A stretch of DNA of 64,000 bases from Dysidea avara (taxonomy: Eukaryota; Porifera; Demospongiae; Dictyoceratida; Dysideidae), in NCBI RefSeq assembly GCF_963678975.1, contig NC_089274.1, positions 33,413,790 to 33,477,789 on the forward strand. The letters are read 5' to 3'. A program made the position numbers and the translations under genes. How positions within the stretch are numbered: position 1 is the stretch's first letter; every line of letters starts with the position of its first letter. Below, one piece after another: positions 11,030 to 23,274 of the stretch. Below the pieces are notes generated by a model that saw only the letters and a program-made list of their open reading frames with translations, did no database searches and was not told where the DNA came from.

Positions 11030-11811
11030 TAGAAATGATACAACATCGTGCTGCACGGTCTCGCACGGTTTGTATTAAATAAACCTTGGAGGAGGAACCA
11101 TAGAGACAGTATAACTGACATGCTAGTAAGATTGAAATGGCAATCCCTTGAGAATCGTAGAAGACACTCACGTTTAATTCTGTTATTTAAGTTTGTAAAC
11201 AAGATGATACACATTCCTACCCAGTATTTGCCAGCGCCATCCCCCTTAACAACTACCACGATCAAAAGCTCATGCAACTGTTCGCCAGAATTAACCGTTA
11301 TCTTTATTCATTTTTACGAGGACAATCCCGGACTGGAACAACTTGAACATTGAAGACTTAAGTAATTGTGATTTAGATTCCTTTAAAGGTTATTTATCGC
11401 ATTGTTAGTTAGGGGGCATCTCCAAACTGATTTTGGTACGCTTAACGTCATAATGACGCTAACTTCAGACCCCCCCTCCCCCTCTCCTTAACGTCACACT
11501 ATGAAAACAATGCATTGGCAATAGAAGCACAAAACGTTATATTCTTTACCTGAAAACATTAGTCTACAAGCAGTATAGCTGCTTGCACGTCAATTCCTCT
11601 ATTCCTATAGCTGTTTACACTATAACTGCTTTAATAAAAATTTATAACATCATGGCCTGAACCCCCCTCCCCCCTTAACGTCATTATGACGTTAAGCGTA
11701 CCAAAATCAGTTTGGAGATGCCCCCTTAGCCACTACACATGATTTTTGTACATTAACGTTGTACCCTTGATGGGTTTTGCTAAACAAATAAATAAAATCT
11801 TGGATTCCTCC
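11030..11811 (+). mobile_element. 5'-truncated LINE, reverse-transcriptase C-terminus (CR1/Jockey-like)
   Basis: The reading LEMIQHRAARFVLN ... MLVRLKWQSLENRRRHSRL ... KFVNKMIHIP is the conserved tail after the reverse-transcriptase domain of CR1/Jockey-type non-LTR elements. Further on, in another frame, comes TRTIPDWNNLNIEDL ... LDSFKGYL and a stop, so there is at least one frameshift near 11290-11310. The 3' end is AAATAAATAAAATCTTGG. The 3' untranslated part is split by a Harbinger-type MITE (11412-11725). The fragment is absent from copy A. Confidence 0.75.
11412..11725. mobile_element. Harbinger-type MITE inside the LINE 3' region, target TTA
   Basis: Terminal inverted repeats begin GGGGGCATCTCCAAACTGAT and continue for about 45 bp, including CTTAACGTCATWATGACG. 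TTA stands on both sides (11409-11411 and 11726-11728). 314 bp, no coding region. Confidence 0.8.
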
Positions 11812-11859
11812 GATCCGTCCTCGATCAGTTGGAATATACGGAACCTAGCTGCCTAAAAT

Positions 11860-12985
11860 TAGGAAAAGCGCTCGTAGGATTAGAAACAGCATCCCTAGCA
11901 CACCAACTCTAGCTGTTTCCCATCCCGCACCGCTCTAAATATTCCATTATTCCGTATTCTTCCATTGTTTTCCGGTTATTCTTGCATTCTGTACAGGCTC
12001 AGTAAGACCCATCTTGTATTACAGCATTAAATGGTAAGATAATTACCTGAATAGAAACCTGAAACGAAACCGGTCTATAATTTGTACTTGTACATATTAT
12101 GTCTCTGTAAGGGGAGAATGTTGGCAGGCTTTACCTTTTGTGTAACCCTTGTCCGGGCTCGCCCTTGTCTTTTGACAAAAATCAATAATCTAATCTAATG
12201 CACTGACCAGGTCAGCACAAACCTAATCTCGGTTAACAATGAATGAACCTAAAATCGTAATTGTATAACTTACATCAGCACCATAGGGTCACTGATTACA
12301 ACAAGTTGTATGGAGAAAATTTGTTCTCTGCATTTTTGGCAATCAACGAAAATTTAATACCACGAAAATTTCTTGTTAGTTAAAGCAATCAAGGCCCCAT
12401 TCCAAGCGATCAAGCAAATCTTGATTTGCAGATGGACTAGCTATTGGTAGTGACTACCCCTTGTAGTCAGTGACCCTGTGGTGTTGATGTAATTATGATT
12501 ATAGATTCATTGTTACCTGAGGCTGGGTCTGTGCATTGGACTTGCTAGATTATCGAATTTTGTCAAAAGACAAGGGTTACACAAAAGGCAAGCCTGCAAA
12601 CGTTCTTCCCTTACAGAGACATAATACGTACAAGTGCAACCTCAGTGGGATAGATATTATAGACCGGTTTTGTTTTGTTTCATTTCATTTCCGGTTTCTA
12701 TTCCGGTAATTATAACTTACCTCTTGTAGCAGTGTCAGCTCACGTGTCAGCAATGTAGTCAAGTTGGCACAAATTCATGTAAGAGGAAGGTACAAGCTTA
12801 AACATGCTTTCTACAGCTTTTTATAGTCGTGCCAGGTAAAAAATGGCTTGAAAAGCTGCCAATCTTATAATGGAAATGGACCGCCTGCCCATATGCAAAT
12901 ATGCGCCTGAGTCCAGGATGGGAAACAGAATATTGTTTGGAGTGGCCTTAGGAACAGCAACCCTAGGATTAGGAACAGTGCAACT
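11860..12985. repeat. Long imperfect inverted repeat (foldback element), copy B
   Basis: Same foldback unit as 1960-3915 without the two insertions, so this is the more intact version. Arms meet near 12390. The CTTTTGACAAAAATC block (12170) and its inverted partner TTTTGTCAAAAGACAAGG (12557) show the pairing well. Confidence 0.75.
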
Positions 12986-13775
12986 ATATCTTTTTATACT
13001 CAATCACCCTGTCAATTTTTGATTTCCGATCTCAGAAATAGCTATGTAGGTTGTAGGGTTAGAATTGAAGCACAGTGCTTTAAAACGTACATTTTCCCCG
13101 AGGCTCTACATTAAAGAAAAATGGCACAATTGAATTAGGGAGCCATATGCATCTCATATGAAGAAATTTGCTAGGAACAAAAACAGATATTATTGTCAGG
13201 CTGGAGGTAAGAAAATTAGGCCATTGTAGGTGTTTAAATTGCTACTAATATGGGTGATACCTTGAGAGAGGAGTTGCTGCGAAGTGTAAAGCACGAGCAT
13301 CTTCTAAAGGGAGGTCTGGGGGGGTGCATGTTCCCCCAGGAAAATTTTGAAATATTAGAAACTCAGATATGCAATTTTTAGTGGTATTTCACTGGTAGCT
13401 GTTAGCCTGCCCTGTTGTTCTTCAGACTTTCTATGCTATATTATACATAGGTAGATTTGACATACAGTGAGGCACAGCATGAAACTTGCTATATGCACGG
13501 ATATCATATAAGTTAGAAGTTCAGAAGGGGTCTTGGGGTACAACTCCCAGAGCTGCAGGCTTGACAATGCCTCAATTAAAACTAGCAACTCCACCCCCTC
13601 CCTCCCCAAGATTTTTACAGGGAGCCTAGCAAAGCCCCCTTAGAGTAGTATATATTTATTAGCAGCTAAACAGTGAACTCACTGTAGCTACACAGCTATT
13701 TAAATGTAGTATACTATACTGGAAGAGTATACTGTAGTCTGAACTCTCTTATCCCACATTGTGCCATTTTCAAAT

Positions 13776-13895
13776 TGTGTTTGATCTTGTGATTGTCCAC
13801 CAGTATCGCTTCATCAGATGAAGCAATACTGATGGACAATCACGAGATCAAAATGACTGATGAAACGATACTGGTGGACAATCACAAGATCAAAT
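13776..13895. repeat. Palindromic block, copy B
   Basis: Counterpart of 4537-4655: GATCTTGTGATTGTCCACCA is mirrored by TGGTGGACAATCACAAGATC, with the intervening GATGAAGC words conserved. Confidence 0.65.
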
Positions 13896-14327
13896 GCTAT
13901 TTCACAATGTTGGATAAGAGAGTTTGCTCAGTAGCTCTACCGGACGAGTGGGTAGTTGAAGAGAGGAGTGATTTGTACCCATATCTCGTGAATGGTTGTA
14001 CAAATTTAATGAAATTTGCTGTGTGGCCTATCCTAGTGTTTTTTTAGACAGAAGGCGCCATGGAGCTATATGTGCACATGTAAAAATGCCGTTTCCTGTC
14101 ACTATCACTGTGTGGCGTGCTGGCTTTCTCAGCCGCACAACACACTACTGTGCATCTTGGTCTAAGCTTTAACGTGGTAACTTGCATACCTTGCATACTT
14201 GTTTTATCACACAACCCTCTATGTAGTGTGTACATATGTACATATAGCTAGTACACAATTGAACATGCAAATAACAACCAAGTGTACAGAGTATAGCAAC
14301 AACATGTTTCAATGTAGGAGACACATT

Positions 14328-15659
14328 ATGGATGATCTAATAGAAGATGTTGATTTTGAGGATGATCATCAAAAGCCGAAGTTGATTTTGGCACTAGCAA
14401 AGATTTTACTTCAGTGTGTTACCACATCATTGTGGCTGATGATATCGGTAGCTTGTCTACCACTGTTCTTGTTAGGTCTCCTCAAATGGGAATTACCCCC
14501 TACAATACCAGTTTGGTCCAGATTCTGTAAATATTTTACTGCTGTGTTCACAGAAGGCAAGCCGAAAGACAATGTACCATTCACAAATCGAGTGTTACTG
14601 TTTCTGATATTTTTCGATGTGCTAGTTAAAGTGCCAGTCAATGGAGTGTGCTGGTATATAGATGAGCTGTTATATCCTTCATATCACAAGGCTAATATTG
14701 ATGAGCCAGTGTTCATGATTACAGCACCTCGTACTGGATCCACCCAGTTATGCCATTATTTAGAAGATGATGTTGACAACTTCCTTGTTCCAACGATAGC
14801 TGAAGGATTGTTCCCTTACATCTGGATTTGGAAGTTAGCAGTATCAGTTTTACAAATTAAGCAAGAACGTTTTGGTACCATGTTTGGTACAGAATTAAGA
14901 AAGCGTCATGAATTTTCTTGGGTTAGAGGTGATACTTGGGATGGAATAGCACGTAACTGGCAATTTAGTGTGTGCAATTGTTATTTAGGGTCGGCTTTCA
15001 TGAGGTGGGGTTATTCTTATGCTAGATTAAATGAACCGATAGATGAAGAACTTCTAAAGAGTATTATGCTATTCACGAAATATGTGATTAAGAAAGTAGC
15101 ATACTGTCGTGGCAAGCCCAAACAACATGTGTTACTTAAAGGACACTTTCTATTAATCGCCAAGGCCTTAGAACAACAGTATCCTGATGCTAAATTTGTA
15201 ACAGTCGTACGGAATCCAGCTAATCGTCTATGTAGCTATGTGAACCTGATAAAAGTGACGGTTAATGATTCAGTTTATAAGATGAAGTACGGCTTATTTC
15301 CTACAACCTGGAGGGTTATTCGTGACCATGTCATTCCTACCCAAATAGCTTACTGCGAACAAGAAATGTTATTTTACAAAGATCCTGCTGACAACAAACT
15401 TGTTATTCCATTTACCATGTATGTGAACAACTTGAGTGCTACTCTTCAACGTATTTACTCATTTTGTAATATTCCAATACCAGATGATGTTGTGTCTAAT
15501 GCTATTAGAATACAAAGCACCACACACAATCGTACAGAGCACCAAGCTAGCTATGATCCTAACTTCAACAAAAGTCTGAGGAGTTTAGGAGTGAAGGAAA
15601 ATAAATTACAACAACATCTAGGTGAGTACATTGAATGGATTAACAATTTGGAAGATTAG
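14328..15659 (+). CDS. Membrane-anchored sulfotransferase-family protein, copy B (ST-B)
   Basis: 443 residues from the ATG at 14328, chosen to match ST-A; an in-frame upstream ATG at 14199 would add unsupported sequence across a likely splice acceptor (TTTCAATGTAG). Same two N-terminal hydrophobic segments. The PAPS loop is ITAPRTGSTQL and the 3'-phosphate motif VVRNPANRLCSY. The first 130 residues and the last 110 are almost identical to ST-A. The middle, about residues 140-290, is much more divergent, including the acceptor-side region GEGLFPYIWIWKLA... Single coding exon. Probably arose with ST-A through the segmental duplication. Confidence 0.85.
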   Translation: MDDLIEDVDFEDDHQKPKLILALAKILLQCVTTSLWLMISVACLPLFLLGLLKWELPPTIPVWSRFCKYFTAVFTEGKPKDNVPFTNRVLLFLIFFDVLVKVPVNGVCWYIDELLYPSYHKANIDEPVFMITAPRTGSTQLCHYLEDDVDNFLVPTIAEGLFPYIWIWKLAVSVLQIKQERFGTMFGTELRKRHEFSWVRGDTWDGIARNWQFSVCNCYLGSAFMRWGYSYARLNEPIDEELLKSIMLFTKYVIKKVAYCRGKPKQHVLLKGHFLLIAKALEQQYPDAKFVTVVRNPANRLCSYVNLIKVTVNDSVYKMKYGLFPTTWRVIRDHVIPTQIAYCEQEMLFYKDPADNKLVIPFTMYVNNLSATLQRIYSFCNIPIPDDVVSNAIRIQSTTHNRTEHQASYDPNFNKSLRSLGVKENKLQQHLGEYIEWINNLED

Positions 15660-17222
15660 CTTTAATGAACAAGTGTATGATTAATGTCAGATGTAAATTT
15701 AATATTTGTGTTGATCACCATATTATTAATACCATCAAAAATTGACTCAATCATACTTCACAAGGGACACAAGCATATCGGAGATACATGTAGCAGTACA
15801 GTCTAGCAGAGCTTTATTGGATGTTCTATTAGAGTAGTTAACTATTTGTTAGATCATTAAAATTTTACAACATGACTTTGACCACCTCTCACTGATTCCT
15901 AGGCCTTCTCAGTGTTGCTCTTTCCATCTTTTTATGCAGCATAATACACCTGTTAAGTTACACACATAGCTTAAAATTTACATACAGTAGCTACTTATTA
16001 ATTGATAGTACACAAATCATGATTGTAATTCCTGTAAGTGCATTGTAATAGTCTCACTGGGTAATTTATAATACTCGTTTATTTAATCTAGGATATTTGT
16101 ACATTTTCTATATACTTCAATTACAAATATACAGTGGCATATCTAGGGCGAGCTCTGCCTTATTAAAATATAAAAGGCATGCAAGATGGAGACACTCTAA
16201 CAGAATAATCAAATACTCTAAAAAAAGTGGTGGTCCAGATTTGAAGCATTCTATGTATAGTTACAAAGAAAACTAAATCATTTTATATACTTCATCAGTG
16301 ATTGAGATATATAGTTGCCTTAGTTGGGCTCTTAATTTTCTTCTTAGAATATACAAGCATATACACAGACATTCTACTTTGCAGCTACCTTGTGCCCTAC
16401 AAAACCAGATAGCCTACAAAACTGCTATAGAATACAGAACGGTTGCAGGGTGTAGTCAGGAGAGAGTTCCAACAGTAGTAGCTCTACACTGAGGTACAGA
16501 CATTTAGGGGTCTGCCCACAGCCGCTGAGAGACTTTTAATATGATTCAAAAGAATTAAAACTCAACAGATTCTTATATATTTATGTATGGTTGTATAACT
16601 TGAGGTATAACTCTTAGGAAGCAAATAACTAGTGGTACTACCCATTCAGACATGAGTACACTGACAAAAATGGAATGAGATGCTTAAACATTTAAAAAGC
16701 TACACTACAATCATTTTCTAACAACAATTAAGGGTGCATTTTAATTGCAGGTTAGTAGTACAAGTTCATACTTGGTTTTGCATTGCCTACAGTACATTTA
16801 CAGCTATGTAAAAGGGCTCATATTGAACCTTCCCTGAGAGATGAGTGTAAGTTTTATGGTACTAGTAACTGTGCTGCTCTGTATATTGCTACTCACTTGT
16901 CATGACTGCCTAATTAAACTGGTGTGTTTGGCTGTTGTATACTTAGTTATTTAATTTTGAAAGTAGGGGGGGGTTTCCTGAAACCTCCTCCCTATGCATC
17001 TGGGCTGCAAGGGAAACTGCAGTGTATGAAAGAATTATGTCCATGTAGATCTGTGTGATACTTGTGCACAACCATCAAATTGCATGTAAATCAATGATAA
17101 ATTATGTGATTCCAGTAGAAGAGTTGTGACCGTGACATGCATGCTTATACTCATGAGGTTAAGATTAGTTCACATGTGTGTGCAGTATATTATATTGACA
17201 TGTTGGTGATGATGTGATATCT
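15660..17222. other. Intergenic, no gene recognised
   Basis: AT-rich sequence. It holds copies of the TCTATTAGA motif (15821, 16191) and a hAT-like terminus CAGTGGCATATCTAGG at 16134 without a recognisable partner. A short ORF at 16298 has no recognisable domain. Confidence 0.45.
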
Positions 17223-17260
17223 AGAGTATATAATGGGGAGGCCTCCCCATTATATACTCT
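17223..17260. repeat. Perfect 38-bp palindrome
   Basis: AGAGTATATAATGGGGAGG is followed directly by its exact reverse complement, with no loop and no mismatch. The outer word AGAGTATATAAT recurs at 21671 and near 58065. Confidence 0.9.
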
Positions 17261-18413
17261 TGGTGATATACACCCAGGTCATAGTAACAGGGAACTTCTT
17301 AAATAGGGAAGCTCCGATATGATCTTTTGGTACTCTTTTTTTTCCTTGCATGTGCTTGTAATCCCTAGCAGCATCAACTGTGTCCAAGAGGTAAGTCAAC
17401 TCCAACATGGCCATGACTTGGTTATCTAGTTTTGCATAACTATACATATGACAGGATGATATGGTGTAATGAGTAGAGAAGGGAGAATTGTCTGGGGATA
17501 GTCACTTGCAGATATGTTGGCATGCACACAACAAGTTCACAACATAATCCAGCAAGATATACAGTGGACAAATGTTGTCATGACAAGTAAAATGGCTCTA
17601 TGATAGACAGCCATGCAGTGCATCCAAAATATGAGTTGTTGTATATAAACTAAGTATACCCACACACAAAATACACTTTGGACCACATGCAATGTGTCGG
17701 TGTTGTAAATTTACTGCTGCGAGAAGAGTACATACTAGTGCCAAAGGTGGCAAGGAGAATAAAGGAGAAATGGACTCACTGTATGACAATCTATTCCAAG
17801 TCTCACAACAAGATTCGAGAGATATCAAGTCTTTTTGAACGTTCATGAACAACAGTAATGTTTGACTCCACAAAAAAAATGGTTAAATGCTTAACCTACA
17901 AGTGAAATCATTACTCTAACAGAACAGCCAGTACTTTATTTGACAAAATTGATACTCATTAGTTGTAGTACTATCATAGGTTACTATTACAGCAAGCAGT
18001 TACAATATTCACCAATGTATGAACAGGCAATTGTTGACAAGTTTTTGGCTATGTACTATATAACTGTTACACATATATACAGGAAATATGTAAACTTACC
18101 TAGAATTAGTCCACTTACTTTGCCTGCTAGAAACATGATCGAAAAATTACTCATTTTATTCTTACATGATATAATACACAAAGCCACCTTGAATAAGCAT
18201 CTTGTGCTGTAAGCAAAACATAGGACGTATCCATAATGCATTCATTTACCTAACTGTGGTACACCAACTGAAGGTATATGTGAAAAAAAATTGAAGCATT
18301 AACAATTATTTTAGTATACTTGCTACTGTCTAGCTATACAGCCTGGCTCACATGTGCATACTAGTGAAAAATGTAATAGCTATGAATAAAAGGGTATTGC
18401 TTATACACCCCAT

Positions 18414-18690
18414 GCACAAAAAAAAATTGAATTTTCAACTAGAGTAGGGACCATAGCACATCGACAAAAAGTACTGAAACAAACTGGAGTAGTGCATGCT
18501 CGATATTAAATCACAGTAAACAACAAGAAGTGTTATATCCCTACTGTGCTCAAGACACCATAATGGAAATGCACAGTAGGGATATAACACTTAGTGTGAT
18601 TTAATATCGTACAGCATTCCAGCTTGTTTCAGTACTTTTTATCAATGTGCTATGGTCCTTACTCTAGCAGAAAATTCCAATTTTTTGTGC
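18414..18690. mobile_element. Palindromic MITE
   Basis: Left GCACAAAAAA...AACTAGAGTAGGGACCATAGCACAT is mirrored on the right by ATGTGCTATGGTCCTTACTC...TTTTTTGTGC. Inside, AGTGTTATATCCCTACTGTG pairs with CACAGTAGGGATATAACACT, so almost the whole 277 bp folds back. No coding region. Confidence 0.75.
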
Positions 18691-18944
18691 ACTTGTTTGT
18701 TAACTTTTTCTTGTAAAATAAAATTATTATGATTGGTGAATCCACGCATACCGCATCAAAAGAAAAGAAATAGCGCTGTGCACCCCCAGCTATCAATTAT
18801 CATCTGAAAAGTGAAGTATCCATTACGCTTTGTTGTCAGCTATGTTCAACCCATTATACAGCAATACCAAGAACTGTTCGAAAAGCACCTCTACCATCAA
18901 AGTAGCAAAAATACGGATGATTTACGAAGGGAAGCCATCTCACG

Positions 18945-19375
18945 CTACCGCCAAATCGACACCTTTTGTTTTCGAATGGGATGGATATTGGTAAGTCCAT
19001 GAAGAATACATTGTTCGTACTGCGGTATGCCAAAAGGCACTTGTCCGGATGAAGTGACATCAAACAGTGAAAAAATCAAGCCCGTAGCCTTAGCCGTTAT
19101 CAAGTTATGCTTGTCTGAAGGCATCACTATGAGTTAGCTACTCTATCAGTCAGTCAGTAGAAAATTTCATTTAATAATTTTTTCAGTTTCATAGCAACTT
19201 GTTGAAAGCATTTCGGGTCAATCTGAAGGCTTGTTTGGGCTTAATTTTACCTAACCAATACTGCCTCATTGTTGTCAGGGAATAGTGAGGCTGTTGTTTG
19301 GGTGATTTTTTTTAATGTGCCACACCCAAACGTTTGTGGTCCCTACTATAAGTACTATTGTACTGCATGATACTA
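18945..19375 (-). repeat. Dispersed repeat (GATGCCTTCAGACAA family)
   Basis: Read on the minus strand, GATGCCTTCAGACAAGCATA and the bases downstream match 6951 onward and 33331-33425. The upstream part (TTTCTACTGACTGACTGAT) matches 6925-6950, and the far end resembles 59105-59335. Family unknown; no transposase seen. Confidence 0.55.
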
Positions 19376-22199
19376 TTGATTATCATACTGGTATGATAAG
19401 TACTGCTGTAATGATTTTCTCAAGTGTTGTGGGACCTCACAGTGGAGCCTGGGAAGTGGCTGGAGCCAGTTTTTTTTTTTTTTTATCCCTCTTGGCAGTC
19501 CTGTATGTATAGAGGGTTTGATTGGTGGTGGATATATGCATGGAGATTTATTAGACTGAGCTATGAAGCAGACATTCGTCACCAATTCCAGTTAGTGCAG
19601 TACACCTACAAATTTTTTGTCACTGGTCAATTGCCTACCAATAATTGGCAATAACCAGTTAATTGGTTTGTGTGTATATTGGCAGACGTAATGTACTCAA
19701 CAAGCCTGCTGGAAGGTTTAGGGTGGTAACAAAGTGACCATCAACATCCTGTCTTGCAATAACAGTTATTACAGTCACATATTTACATATGCTTTGAGGT
19801 TATGTTATGATGTTAACACTTGTCAGCAGGGGTAATTAATTTATGGCTTAACAAGTGGGTGGGCAACAACCTGCAGTTTAAATGTTTCTTCACCAGTTAT
19901 TGGCTGACCTAAACAACACCGATTAATAACTGGTTATTTGCACACTGGTGACAGCACTAATTCCAGTAACATTGATCACATTTGAATTACCATACCATAT
20001 AGCTAGCTGAGTTTATAATTAGCCACTTATGATTAGCATATACCCAGCTGGAAGATTAATAGGCCTTTTGTCAATTTTTTTTGATGTGTTATTCTCACCC
20101 TCAAGTAAAATATAATATACTTGATGATGCCATGCAGAACACTGAGCCACATAATACAGCTATAATGACACTTTGTAAATCAAGGTTTCAAAATGGACAT
20201 GCATGCTAAGCCATGCATGGTCATTGCATGATTGTGTCTGTATTATAATAATCAGCCAAGAAATTGTGTAGTCTACTCTTTTGTGTTACTAGATGATACA
20301 ATACAAGGTTCAGTGCAGGGGACCATCAAATTATGCAATTCAAAAAGTCTGTTGTACACATACACTTGTTACATATGCATGTTATATGTACATCTATGAA
20401 AGATTCTTACAGAATCCTTGAAGTCTATAATAGGCAGGTAACTTTGACATCAGCTCAGCTCTGAGTCTAAATATTACCAGATGATCAAGAACTAGAACAC
20501 ACTCTAGAGCTATAGAAATAATGTAACTCATTCACAGAGGCTAGCTATTTATATAAATTGTAATTCCTGTTGAACTATCTTCTACCATGCATGCTAGGGA
20601 TGACAATATGTCTACCCCATGCATCATATATTCACACAACTGCATGCTTATACAAATGGGCATGCATAGCTAGTTTTGGTGAAGTGAAATGACTGTTCTC
20701 AATTTAAGTTTGAATATTCAAAATTTGATATATATACACATCTGTGTATACTTAATTATGTGTCAAAGATAAGTTGATACACACTACCTGATTATGATTA
20801 TAAACACAAAGCATTAACTAGTCTCAGATGATTGATCATAGCTTTCCTTTATTTTGTGTACTTCATAGAAGACACCCAGAGCTCCCAGATATTGAGGGTG
20901 ATTTCAAGTGTCGTTGGCCTACCAAGCCATGCATAGAAGTGAGTAAAACTTTGCCTATATGTTTTTCATGGGGGCTGGTTTTCTGCGGACGGATTAAACA
21001 AAATTTTCGTTCAAGGTGCTCACTCTACCAGCCAAGGGAAGAGAAGCCAATCCTATCACATAAGATGGCAATGAAGTTGTATGTACAAGTATTCTACCAA
21101 GTTTGAAAGAGCTGTGATCTTTATAACCATCTGCATGGTTGGCAGAGATGAAGTTCCAGTGCAAAGATCTTTGATCTTAATTCCTACTGCTACAAATTAA
21201 TGTCTTCCTAGGAACTTTAAATCAAGGGAAGATCTAATCTGAGGCTTCCAGAAGATGGTCAAATCATTGACTTTTAATAAAATGCTATATACTCTATTAG
21301 AACAACCATGTAGTCATTACTATTGATTGTGTGTGAATTGAACAGCCATAAAAAAGTACTTGGTTAGTAAAGTTCCATAGTCATACATGCACATAGCTAA
21401 ATGGACTGTACATGTACGTAATCAAATTCAATAATTCCGCTTACAAGGCTAATGGGGAAATACATGCAGCAGCAAAAAATACAGACAAAACAGGAATGTT
21501 TTAAAAACCAGCAATATAATGCTTGACTATTATTTTAGGTGCATACTTAGTATGCATGAAGGTGCTGTATGTGTATAGGTGACAGTTTGACAGCTGTTTT
21601 GACTTTTGGCTTGCAGTAAATGGTATAGCCCAGCAGTGGCAGAGGAAGTAGTTGATATGGGGGGGGGAGGCTGGCCAGAGTATATAATCTCTGGCAGCAA
21701 GGGGTCAATCTGTAGCCATTTTAGCTTTCACAATGTCTCAAAGTTCACCAAAATTGCAATTTTATAGGTACAATTAAAGCATTTTAACTAAAACACCAAC
21801 TTTTAGTCAAAACTATTTAAAACAGGTAATTTGCCAGTTAAAATTTTTTTGGCACAGCTTTTAGTTGTTGACTAGGATTAATGAACACATAGCATTTATA
21901 AGCAGTACAAAACAGCCTATAGCCATCTGGAAACACTTGATAGTAAGTTGATACAGTATAGTAAGACACCAAATGCTTACGTAAGAAGTACCTGGATTGA
22001 TTCCCACTGTTGGCAACTTTTTTCTTTTTTTTAAAGCTAACACGCTGTTATGAATGCCTTGACTGCTCTATTAGGGCATTTAAGTGTTCTATCAGAGTAT
22101 ATCGATCCTAATGACGTTTCCAGCCCCACTCAAAGAAAAATAATTTCGGTGTGATATGAGGGGGGCCTTTCCACCGCCTATGTCTAAGCCCAGTATTAA
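19376..22199. other. Intergenic, no gene recognised
   Basis: AT-rich, with a poly-T run at 19471 and CAGTGGCAGAGGAAG at 21634, which resembles a transposon terminus. ORFs of 60-92 codons here show no domain that I recognise. Confidence 0.4.
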
Positions 22200-22304
22200 T
22201 GCATATTTTTCATGAGTTATTTTGGCCTGAAAGGTTTAGTATTACAATCAAAAGAAGAAATGGCTCCTCCACAAAAGGGAGATTCTGGATCCACCATAGT
22301 GAAG
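22200..22304. mobile_element. Remnant of the 5-bp-target transposon family
   Basis: TGGCTCCTCCACAA followed by CTGGATCCACCATAG matches the right end of the element at 2123-2599 (TGGCTCCTCCACAAGG...CTGGATCCGTCATTG). Only this end is recognisable. Confidence 0.55.
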
Positions 22305-22467
22305 CTACATGTTTTTACATCTTTAATAATTACAATTGTAATATGAGTAAGTACGCTTATCACAGCAATGACTCCTTCATACTTATTGTGTATTTGGTAG
22401 ATGATGAGGCCCGTAACCAGGATTTGTCAAAGGGGGGGTTCAACTTTGACATGGTAGGGCGTTGAAA

Positions 22468-22577
22468 CCGGGTCGGGTCATCCGGGTCGGGTCATCCGGG
22501 TCATCCGGGTCATCCGGGTCATCCGGGTCATCCGGGTCATCCGGGTCACATTTTCTCCGGGTCATCCGGGTCTGACC
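22468..22577. repeat. 9-bp minisatellite GGGTCATCC
   Basis: About eight direct copies of GGGTCATCC with GGGTCGGGTCATCC variants at the start and TCTGACCC variants at the end. Confidence 0.85.
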
Positions 22578-22605
22578 CGGTTTACAATTTATCCGGGTCT
22601 GACCT

Positions 22606-22747
22606 AGTCTCGCGTAGCCAGACCCTATTTCTCCGCACGGCGCTTATCGATTGGAAATTATAAGCGCCTGCGCCTTTCGGAGAAGGCGCTTATAATTTCC
22701 AATCGATAAGCGCCGTGCGGAGAAATAGGGTCTGGCTACGCGAGACT
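22606..22747. repeat. Near-perfect hairpin mini-element (AGTCTCG family)
   Basis: AGTCTCGCGTAGCCAGACCC opens the left arm and its reverse complement closes the right arm. The arms run about 60 bp each and include GCGCTTATCGATTGG. The loop is about 12 bp (GCGCCTTTCGG). No room for coding. Confidence 0.9.
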
Positions 22748-23227
22748 GTCTTCCTTTATCTGGTTCATCTGGCTTGCATACTCCTACAGCATTGTGTAGC
22801 TATCTCCTGAAAGTTGTGTATGCATAACTATAGTGTGTCACCCATCACTGTGCCATTGCTACATCACTGATGAACCTTACTTAGCTCTAGTTGATGTTGA
22901 TATACAGTGCTGTATATTGGCTAACAATTTTTATCTGGTGATGTTGCCTATAATGTATTGCTGCATACAATACTGCAATAATGTATAGTTCTCTCCTGTA
23001 TGTTTTGTATACATATACTTTGTACACATCACTGTGCCATTACCACACCAAGATGTACTGGCACTTAGCTACTGGTGGCCTTTAGTTACGATGCCTCTAT
23101 TGTGTTATATCTGTCACTACTGTGACATATTAAGATGATTTGGGGATCATGCCTTCACCACCTAATAGCCTCACTGGGGGGCTGTCACGTTGGTGTATGT
23201 ACTTGGTTGTATGTGACGCGTTCCTAG

Positions 23228-23274
23228 TAATAATAATAATAATAATAATAATAAGAAGAAGAAGAAGAAGAAGA
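23228..23274. repeat. Microsatellite (AAT)n then (AAG)n
   Basis: About ten AAT units are followed directly by about seven AAG units. Confidence 0.9.

Larger units (their letters stand above)
10716..15655. repeat. Segmental duplication, copy B
   Basis: Partner of 1596-6435 in direct orientation, about 9.1-9.9 kb away depending on local insertions. It holds a LINE fragment at 11030-11811 and about 180 bp at 13560-13742 that copy A lacks, and lacks the two small transposons of copy A. It ends with sulfotransferase ST-B. Confidence 0.85.

Noticed and set aside
13793-14047. ORF conserved between the two duplication copies (also 4669-4935)
   Set aside because: Similarity is explained by the segmental duplication. 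The frames differ at both ends and no domain is visible.
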